Shown here: positions 58,120 to 64,000 of the stretch, one piece after another | Numbering within the stretch: the stretch's first letter is position 1 | How the letters are laid out: the number at the start of each line of letters is the position of its first letter | DNA from: Lentzea waywayandensis | GTDB lineage: Bacteria; Actinomycetota; Actinomycetes; Mycobacteriales; Pseudonocardiaceae | NCBI RefSeq assembly: GCF_900115955.1 | Contig: NZ_FOYL01000014.1 | Location: forward strand, 1-64,000 | DNA: 64,000 bases | Direction: 5' to 3' | Notes under the pieces: model-generated | Told to the model about the DNA's origin: nothing | Database searches by the model: none | The model's input: only the letters and a program-made list of their open reading frames with translations | Translations under genes and position numbers: made by a program

Positions 58120-59259
58120 TCAGTAGGAGCGCGGCAACTTCAGCGAGTTTTGCGCGACGAAGTTGAGCACCATCTCCCGCGAGACGGGCGCGATGCGGGA
58201 CAGCCGGGACATGCCGAGCATCGACGCCAGCCCGAACTCGGAGCTCAGCCCGTTGCCGCCGTGCGTCTGGATGGCCTGGTCGACGGCCGCCGCGATCGCC
58301 TCGCCCGCCGCGTACTTGGCCATGTTCGCGGCCTCACCAGCATCTTTGTCCCGGCCGGAGTCGTAGAGCGCGGCCGCCTTCTGCGTCATCAGCCGGGCCA
58401 GCTCGATCTCGATGTGGATCTTCGCCAGCGGGTGCGAGAGGCCCTGGTGCGCGCCGATCGGGCTGTCCCAGACCTGTCGTTGCTGGGCGTACGACACCGC
58501 CTTGCTGATCGCCAGCCGGGCCGATCCGGTCGCCATGCTCGCGCCCATGATCCGTTCGGGGTTGAGGCCGGCGAAGACCTGGAGCAGGCCCTGGTCCGGT
58601 GAGCCCACGACGGCGTCGGAAGGCAGCCTGACGTCGTCGAAGAACAGGGTGAACTGCTTCTCCGGCGCCACCAGGTCCATCTCGATCTGGTGGTGGGTGA
58701 AGCCCTCGGAGTTCGTCGGCACGACCACCAGCACCGGCCCGGTCTTCTGGATCGCGACCACCAGAACAGCGTCGACCTCGTCGATGCCGGAGATGTACGT
58801 CTTGGTGCCCTTGAGGATCCAGTCGTCACCGTCGCGCCGGACGTGCGTCTTCAGCTTGTGCGAGTTGGAACCCGCGTCCGGCTCGGTGATCGCGAACGCC
58901 ATCTTCAGCGTGCCGTCCGCGAAACCGGGCAGCCACTTGGACTTCTGCTCGTCCGTGCCGAACCGGGCGATCACCGTCGCGCAGATCGCCGGCGACACCA
59001 CCATGAGCAGCAACGGGCATCCCGCCGCCGCCAGCTCCTCGCACACCGCCGCGAGGTCGCCGATGCCGCCGCCACCGCCGCCGTACTCCTCCGGGACGGC
59101 GACACCGAGGTAGCCGAGCTTGCCGGCCTCTTCCCACAGCTCGGTGGTCTTCTCCCCCGCCCTGGACTTGGCGATGAAGTAGTCATGGCCGTACTTCGCA
59201 CCGAACTCGGAGACGGCCTTGCGCAGCGCGATCCGCTCTTCGGACTCGACGAAGCTCAC
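58120..59259 (-). CDS. Acyl-CoA dehydrogenase
   Basis: A 379-residue FAD enzyme that introduces an alpha,beta double bond in an acyl-CoA. Family blocks are KMAFAITEPDAGSNSHKLKT, QTHGGNGLSSEFGL and RIAPVSREMVLNF. It starts GTG 59259, overlapping the stop of the carboxylase gene as GTGA, so translation is coupled. In atu/liu-type clusters a second dehydrogenase of this kind accompanies the biotin carboxylase. The exact chain preference cannot be read. Confidence 0.92.
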   Translation of the reverse strand: MSFVESEERIALRKAVSEFGAKYGHDYFIAKSRAGEKTTELWEEAGKLGYLGVAVPEEYGGGGGGIGDLAAVCEELAAAGCPLLLMVVSPAICATVIARFGTDEQKSKWLPGFADGTLKMAFAITEPDAGSNSHKLKTHVRRDGDDWILKGTKTYISGIDEVDAVLVVAIQKTGPVLVVVPTNSEGFTHHQIEMDLVAPEKQFTLFFDDVRLPSDAVVGSPDQGLLQVFAGLNPERIMGASMATGSARLAISKAVSYAQQRQVWDSPIGAHQGLSHPLAKIHIEIELARLMTQKAAALYDSGRDKDAGEAANMAKYAAGEAIAAAVDQAIQTHGGNGLSSEFGLASMLGMSRLSRIAPVSREMVLNFVAQNSLKLPRSY

Positions 59260-61097
59260 GATTCCTCCACTACGGCCAGGACATCTCCGGCATTGACCTG
59301 CTGTGCTTGCTCGACAAGGAGTTCGGTGACGGTGCCCGCGTTGTTCGCGAGCACGCGGTGTTCCATCTTCATGGCCTCCAGCACCAGCAGCTCGGCACCG
59401 GCTTCGACCACATCGCCCTGCTGAACCGACACCCTGACCACGGTTCCGGGCATCGGCGCGACGGTCGCGCCCGGCGCGAGCTTCGTCTCCGGTTCGGGGA
59501 AGCGCGGCACGACCTTCAGCGACACCGATCCGCGCGGCGAGTCGACCTCGACCAGATCGCCGTACCGAGCGACGTGGAACGGGGTCCGCACGCCGTCCAG
59601 CTCCAGCGTGACCACGTCGGGAGTCGCCTGCGCGGGGTCGTACTCGACCTCGACGAGTTCCTCACCGAACAGAAACTTCGCCTTCGGCTGCTGCGACCGC
59701 ACGTTGCGCCAGCCGAGCGGCAGGTGCCCGATCCTGCGACTCGCCGCCTGAGCCAACGCCGCCGCGCGCGCAAACGGTTGCGGGTCAACGGTTCGGGTGA
59801 AGTCGTGCTCGGTCAGGAACCCGGTGTGCGTGTCACCGTCGAGGAACGCCTCGTTCCCGAGGATGTCCACGAGCAGTGCGCGGTTCGTGACCAGGCCGTG
59901 GATCTGGGCGCTTTCCAACGCCGTCGCGAGCTTGCGAGCGGCGGCACGGCGAGTCGGCGCGTACGCCATCACCTTGGCCAGCATCGGGTCGTAGTGCACC
60001 GACACGACAGAGCCGTCCTCGACGCCGCTGTCGAGCCGGACGTCGCCGGGCACGTGGAACCGGTGCAGCGTGCCGCTCGCCGGCCGCCAGTCGTTCGCCG
60101 GATCCTCGGCGTAGAGCCGGACCTCGATCGCGTGCCCGCGCGGTTCCGGCGTCTCCACGGGCAATCGGGCGCCCTCGGCGATCCGGAGCTGCCACTCGAC
60201 CAGATCCACGCCGTGGACGAGCTCGGTGACCGGGTGCTCGACCTGAAGCCGAGTGTTGACCTCCAGGAAGTGGAAGTCCTCGCCCTTCAGCATGAACTCG
60301 ACGGTGCCCGCGCCGACGTACCCGATCGACTCGGCCGCCGCCGTCGCCGCGGCGAACAAACGCTTGCGGACGTCGTCGGTGACCGCCGGGCTGGGCGACT
60401 CCTCGACGATCTTCTGGTGCCGCCGCTGGATCGAGCACTCGCGTTCGCCGAGCGCCCAGACCGTGCCGTGCGTGTCGGCGAGGATCTGCACCTCGACGTG
60501 CCGCGCGTGCTCCAGCAACGGCTCGCAGAACACCGTGGGGTCGCCGAACGCCGACTCGGCCTCACGCCGCGCGCTGGCGAGGGCGTCGCCGAACTCGGCC
60601 TTCTCCCGCACGATCCGCATGCCCCGGCCACCACCGCCGGCCGATGCCTTGATCAGCACCGGGAACTCGGTGACGGTCTCCGGGTCCAGTTCGGGCAGCG
60701 TCGGCACGCCCGCGGCGGCCATCCGCTTCTTCGCGGCGACCTTGGAGCCCATCGCCTCGATGGAGTCCGGTTCCGGGCCGACCCAGGTGAGGCCCGCCGC
60801 CTGGACCTTGCGTGCGAAGTCGGCGTTCTCACTCAAAAACCCGTAGCCGGGATGGACGGCGTCCGCACCGGCCTTCGTCGCCGCCTCGACGAGCAGATCG
60901 GCACGCAGGTAGGTCTCGGTCGGCGACGCACCGGGCAACCGCACCGCGAAGTCCGCCTCGCGGACGTGCGGCGCGTCGGCGTCCGGGTCGGAGAAGACCA
61001 CGACCGTGCGGATGCCGTTGTCCCGGCAGGTGCGGATGATCCGGCGGGCGATCTCGCCGCGGTTGGCGATCAGGAGGGTCTTGATCACGGGGCTCAC
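59256..61097 (-). CDS. Acyl-CoA carboxylase biotin-containing alpha subunit
   Basis: A 613-residue subunit with an N-terminal biotin carboxylase (VIKTLLIANRGEIARRI; ATP-grasp segment KASAGGGGRGMRIV; MKGEDFHFLEVNTRLQVEHP) and a C-terminal biotin carrier domain with EAMKMEH, the biotin Lys at about 577. The domain order is that of 3-methylcrotonyl- or geranyl-CoA carboxylase alpha subunits (LiuD/AtuF). GTG 61097 overlaps the stop of the beta-subunit gene as GTGA. It carboxylates biotin with bicarbonate and ATP; the beta subunit passes the carboxyl group to the acyl-CoA. Confidence 0.93.
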   Translation of the reverse strand: MSPVIKTLLIANRGEIARRIIRTCRDNGIRTVVVFSDPDADAPHVREADFAVRLPGASPTETYLRADLLVEAATKAGADAVHPGYGFLSENADFARKVQAAGLTWVGPEPDSIEAMGSKVAAKKRMAAAGVPTLPELDPETVTEFPVLIKASAGGGGRGMRIVREKAEFGDALASARREAESAFGDPTVFCEPLLEHARHVEVQILADTHGTVWALGERECSIQRRHQKIVEESPSPAVTDDVRKRLFAAATAAAESIGYVGAGTVEFMLKGEDFHFLEVNTRLQVEHPVTELVHGVDLVEWQLRIAEGARLPVETPEPRGHAIEVRLYAEDPANDWRPASGTLHRFHVPGDVRLDSGVEDGSVVSVHYDPMLAKVMAYAPTRRAAARKLATALESAQIHGLVTNRALLVDILGNEAFLDGDTHTGFLTEHDFTRTVDPQPFARAAALAQAASRRIGHLPLGWRNVRSQQPKAKFLFGEELVEVEYDPAQATPDVVTLELDGVRTPFHVARYGDLVEVDSPRGSVSLKVVPRFPEPETKLAPGATVAPMPGTVVRVSVQQGDVVEAGAELLVLEAMKMEHRVLANNAGTVTELLVEQAQQVNAGDVLAVVEES

Positions 61098-62644
61098 ATC
61101 CGGAAGACGCCGAAGCCGTCGGCGCCCTTGATCGGTCCACTGTGGACAGCGGAGAGGCAGAGTGCGAGCACGGTCCTGGTGTCGCGCGGATCGATCACGC
61201 CGTCGTCGTAGAGCTTCCCGGACAGGAACGGCGCCAGCGACTGCTCCTCGATCTGCGCCTCCACCATCTTGCGCATGGCGGCGTCGTGCTCCTCGTTGTA
61301 CTCCTGCCCCTTCGCCATCGCCGCCTGCCGTCCGACGATCGACAGCACGCCGGCGAGCTGCGCAGGTCCCATCACGGCCGACTTGGCGTTGGGCCAGGTG
61401 AACAGGAACCTCGGGTCGTACGCCCTGCCGCACATGCCGTAGTTGCCGGCGCCGTACGAGGCGCCCATCGTGATCGTCAGGTGCGGGACCCGGCTGTTGG
61501 AGACGGCGTTGATCATCATCGAGCCGTGCTTGACGATGCCGCCCTGCTCGTACTGGGCGCCAACCATGTAACCGGTGGTGTTCTGCAGGAAGACCAAAGG
61601 CGTGTCGCTCTGGTTCGCCAGTTGGATGAACTGCGTCGCCTTCTGCGACTCCTCGCTGAACAGCACGCCGCGCGCGTTGGCGAGGATGCCGACCGGGTAG
61701 CCGTGGATGCGGGCCCACCCGGTGACGAGGCTGTTGCCGTACAACGGCTTGAACTCGTCGAAGTGCGACCCGTCGACGAGCCGCGCGATGACGTCCCGCG
61801 GGTCGAACGGCACGCGCTGGTCCTCGGAGACGATGTCCAGGATGCTGTCGGCGTCGAACTTCGGCTCCTCGATCTCCGCCGGTTCCGGCCCGAGCTTGCG
61901 CCAGTTCAGCCGCGCGACGACCCGGCGGGCCAGCCTGATCGCGTCGGTCTCGTCCTCGGCCACGAAGTCCGCGAGCCCGGACGTGGCGCCGTGCATGGAC
62001 GCGCCGCCCAGCGACTCGTCGTCCGAGTCCTCCCCGGTCGCCATCTTGACCAGCGGCGGACCGCCCAGGAACACCTTGGAGCGATCCTTGATCATGATCA
62101 CGTAGTCGGACATGCCCGGCACGTAGGCGCCACCGGCCGTCGCGTTGCCGAACACCGCCGTGATCGTCGGAATCCCCGCCGCACTGAGACGAGTCAGGTC
62201 GCGGAACGCCCGGCCGCCGGGGATGAAGATCTCGCTCTGCGTCGGCAGGTCGGCGCCACCCGACTCGACCAGGCTGACCAGCGGCAGCCGGTTCTGCAAC
62301 GCGATGTCGTTGGCCCGCAAAGACTTGCGCAACGTGTACGGGTTCGACGAGCCGCCACGCACCGTCGGGTCGTTCGCGACGATCACGCACTCGACGCCTT
62401 CGATCCGCCCGATACCGGTGACGACCGAGGCGCCGACGGGAAAGTCGGTGCCCCAGGCGGCGAGCGGCGACAGCTCCAGGAACGGGCTGTCCTCGTCGAT
62501 GAGCAGCTCGACCCGTTCGCGGGCGAGGAGCTTGCCGCGCTTGTGGTGCCGCTCGACGTACTTCGGCCCACCTCCCGCGAGCGCTTTGGCGTGTTCGGCG
62601 TCCAGCCCCGCGATCTTCGCGAGCAGCGCCTCCCTGTTGCCCAT
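61094..62644 (-). CDS. Acyl-CoA carboxylase carboxyltransferase (beta) subunit
   Basis: A 516-residue crotonase-fold carboxyltransferase (LSPLAAWGTDFPVGASVVTG, VESGGADLPTQSEIF, FLQNTTGYMVGAQYEQGGIV, GASYGAGNYGMCGRAYDPRF). The layout fits methylcrotonyl-/geranyl-CoA carboxylase beta subunits (LiuB/AtuC), not AccA/D. Its start overlaps the stop of the upstream dehydrogenase by one base. It should form a dodecamer with the alpha subunit next door. Which of leucine or acyclic terpenoid catabolism it serves cannot be settled by eye. Confidence 0.93.
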   Translation of the reverse strand: MGNREALLAKIAGLDAEHAKALAGGGPKYVERHHKRGKLLARERVELLIDEDSPFLELSPLAAWGTDFPVGASVVTGIGRIEGVECVIVANDPTVRGGSSNPYTLRKSLRANDIALQNRLPLVSLVESGGADLPTQSEIFIPGGRAFRDLTRLSAAGIPTITAVFGNATAGGAYVPGMSDYVIMIKDRSKVFLGGPPLVKMATGEDSDDESLGGASMHGATSGLADFVAEDETDAIRLARRVVARLNWRKLGPEPAEIEEPKFDADSILDIVSEDQRVPFDPRDVIARLVDGSHFDEFKPLYGNSLVTGWARIHGYPVGILANARGVLFSEESQKATQFIQLANQSDTPLVFLQNTTGYMVGAQYEQGGIVKHGSMMINAVSNSRVPHLTITMGASYGAGNYGMCGRAYDPRFLFTWPNAKSAVMGPAQLAGVLSIVGRQAAMAKGQEYNEEHDAAMRKMVEAQIEEQSLAPFLSGKLYDDGVIDPRDTRTVLALCLSAVHSGPIKGADGFGVFRM

Positions 62645-63756
62645 CAGGCGAACCCCAATCGTCGTGCCGCGAGCTCGGTCATCACTTCACTCGCCCCGCC
62701 CCCGATGCCGAGGATGCGGGCGTCCCGGTAGTGACGCTCCACTTCGGACTCCCGCATGTATCCCATGCCTCCGTGCAGCTGCACCGCTTCGTCGACCACC
62801 TCGGAGCAGGCGTCCACAGCGGCGTTCTTCGCGAAGCAGACCTCGGTCACGCAGTCCTCGCCGCGGTTGATCCTGGCCGCGACCTCGCGCGTGTAGGTCC
62901 GCGCCAGGTCGATCTTCTGCGCCATCGCGGCGAGCTTGTGGCGCACCACCTGGTTCTTGATCAGTGGCTTGCCGAACGTCTCGCGGTTGCGCGTCCACTC
63001 GACGGTCAGGTCCAACGCCCGTTGTGCCGTCGCATACGCCTCGACCGCCATCGTCACGCGTTCCACCTGGAACTGCTGCATGATCAGCGCGAACCCCTGG
63101 TTCTCCTCGCCGACCAGGTTCGCCACCGGCACGCGCACGTCGTCAAAGTGCAGTTCGGCGGTGTCGCTACAGTGCCAGCCCATCTTGTCGAGCTTGCGCC
63201 GGGTGAACCCGTCCTCGATCACCAGCAGCGAGATGCCCTGGTAGCCCTCGCCGCCGGTCCGCACCGCGGTGGTGACGAAGTCCGCGCGGCAGCCCGAGGT
63301 GATGAACGTCTTCTCGCCGGTGACGACGTAGTGGTCGCCGTCCCTGACCGCCCTGGTCCTGATCGCCGCGACGTCGGACCCGGCTCCGGGCTCGGTGACC
63401 GCGAGGCTGCCGATCTTCTCGCCCCGGATCGCGGGCTTCGCGAACCTCTCGATCAGGTCCTCGTTGCGCGACTGCCAGATGTGCGGGATCGCGATGCCGA
63501 GCGTGAACAGCGCCGCCATCACGCCCGACGACCCGCCGTTCTGGATGATCTCCTCGGTCAGCGCCACCGAGTCGAGCAGGTCGCCGTGCTCGAACCCGAT
63601 GCCGAGCAGGTCGAGTTCCGCCGCCTTCTTGTGCAGCTCGCGCGGAACCTCGCCGTCACGTTCCCACTGACCGAGGTGCGGCGCGATCTCCCTGCGGGTG
63701 AAGTCGCGGACGAGCTCCCTGAGCTCTTTCCGCTCGTACAGGTCCTTCGTGATCAC
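62644..63756 (-). CDS. Acyl-CoA dehydrogenase (isovaleryl/citronellyl-CoA type)
   Basis: A 370-residue dehydrogenase from GTG 63756 (ITKDLYERKELRELVRDF), preceded by GAGGAG and overlapping the AtuA-like stop as GTGA. Blocks are GSLAVTEPGAGSDVAAIRTR, KTFITSGCRADFVTTAVRTG and QLHGGMGYMRESEVERHYRD. Near the C-terminus, where medium-chain enzymes have the catalytic Glu, it reads GIGGGASEVM. This is the pattern in isovaleryl-CoA-type enzymes, whose base lies elsewhere. It probably acts on a branched or terpenoid acyl-CoA. Confidence 0.92.
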   Translation of the reverse strand: MITKDLYERKELRELVRDFTRREIAPHLGQWERDGEVPRELHKKAAELDLLGIGFEHGDLLDSVALTEEIIQNGGSSGVMAALFTLGIAIPHIWQSRNEDLIERFAKPAIRGEKIGSLAVTEPGAGSDVAAIRTRAVRDGDHYVVTGEKTFITSGCRADFVTTAVRTGGEGYQGISLLVIEDGFTRRKLDKMGWHCSDTAELHFDDVRVPVANLVGEENQGFALIMQQFQVERVTMAVEAYATAQRALDLTVEWTRNRETFGKPLIKNQVVRHKLAAMAQKIDLARTYTREVAARINRGEDCVTEVCFAKNAAVDACSEVVDEAVQLHGGMGYMRESEVERHYRDARILGIGGGASEVMTELAARRLGFA

Positions 63757-64000
63757 AGGAGCTCCTCGGGGATCTCGACTTCCCTGCCGCGCAACCACTC
63801 GCCCAGCGCCTTCGCCTGCGGGTCGAACCGCGTGCTGCTCGCCACCCCGTCGCCGAGCAGGCCGTGCAGCACGAAGTTGAGCGCCTTGAGGTTCGGCAAC
63901 TCGTACCTGCTGACCTCAGTCGCCTCGGGCAGCAACTCCTTGAGCTTCTCGGTGGTGAGAAACCCGTTGAGCCACTCGTAGGCTTTGTCGCTGCGCACCC
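63753..64000 (-). CDS. AtuA-like acyclic terpene utilisation protein, C-terminal part (cut by window edge)
   Basis: The frame is open from the right edge to a stop at 63753. The 82 visible residues include YELPNLKALNFVLHGLLGDG and VASSTRFDPQAKALGEWLRG, which match the C-terminal portion of AtuA/DUF1446-type proteins of acyclic terpene (citronellol/geraniol) clusters. The apparent GTG at 63998 is probably internal, since the family is several hundred residues long. It is the most upstream visible gene of the acyl-CoA operon. AtuA's reaction is not well defined. Confidence 0.7.
   Translation of the reverse strand, partial: VRSDKAYEWLNGFLTTEKLKELLPEATEVSRYELPNLKALNFVLHGLLGDGVASSTRFDPQAKALGEWLRGREVEIPEELL

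Noticed and set aside
1..64000. CRISPR arrays, tRNA or rRNA genes
   Set aside because: No regularly spaced repeats of 24-40 bases, cloverleaf-like segments or rRNA motifs were noticed on either strand; a covariance-model scan would be decisive.

Overview
The window is GC-rich, densely packed chromosomal DNA from a filamentous actinobacterium. GTG starts are common, many genes are coupled by 1- to 4-base ATGA/GTGA overlaps, and the regulators (AfsR-type, YtrA-type GntR, ECF sigma) are of actinomycete type. The mix of an AfsR-like regulator, an F420-type oxidoreductase, WS/DGAT and an ArfC-like sunset protein suggests Pseudonocardiales (Lentzea/Saccharothrix-like). That placement is inference, not a database result. 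I see no rRNA, tRNA, CRISPR array, prophage core or replication origin.

Left part (1-13 kb): the end of an IS630-type insertion sequence touches a 167-bp palindromic, CTAG-bounded MITE-like element. Then come an SDR/XRE divergent pair, an esterase facing a WS/DGAT acyltransferase, an alpha/beta hydrolase, an ECF sigma factor coupled to a membrane protein, an APH-fold protein, a secreted multidomain fucosidase-like enzyme, and a long beta-helix/membrane protein.

13-25 kb: a ROK regulator precedes a translationally coupled sulfur-scavenging operon (TauD-type dioxygenase, SsuA/C/B-type ABC transporter, flavin monooxygenase). Patatin, phosphodiesterase, Tex and a lone amino-acid-type binding lipoprotein follow.

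25-40 kb: a phytoene-desaturase-like oxidoreductase; a four-gene YtrA-type ABC operon with a 15-bp perfect inverted repeat at its promoter; a tandem pair of DUF4041-like proteins, one fused to a GIY-YIG nuclease; an F420-type oxidoreductase; two divergent secreted cell-wall hydrolase-like proteins; an AfsR-like regulator; a Mug glycosylase; an Arf-like membrane pair; and a 5'-nucleotidase.

40-49 kb: a two-component system is followed by a GT39-GT2-GT39 glycosylation operon. CACAG/CTGTG boxes phased at 11 bp lie in front of both the regulator and the glycosyltransferases, so one regulon is likely. 49-57 kb: aspS, two coupled HEAT-like proteins and three tandem secreted subtilases, the middle one lacking the usual oxyanion-hole Asn. 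57-64 kb: a hydrolase and a fully coupled acyl-CoA dehydrogenase/biotin carboxylase/carboxyltransferase/acyl-CoA dehydrogenase/AtuA-like operon for branched acyl-CoA or acyclic terpenoid breakdown, running off the right edge.

The best candidates for something undescribed are the DUF4041/GIY-YIG pair, the phased response-regulator boxes linking the two-component system to the glycosylation operon, and the palindromic CTAG element.
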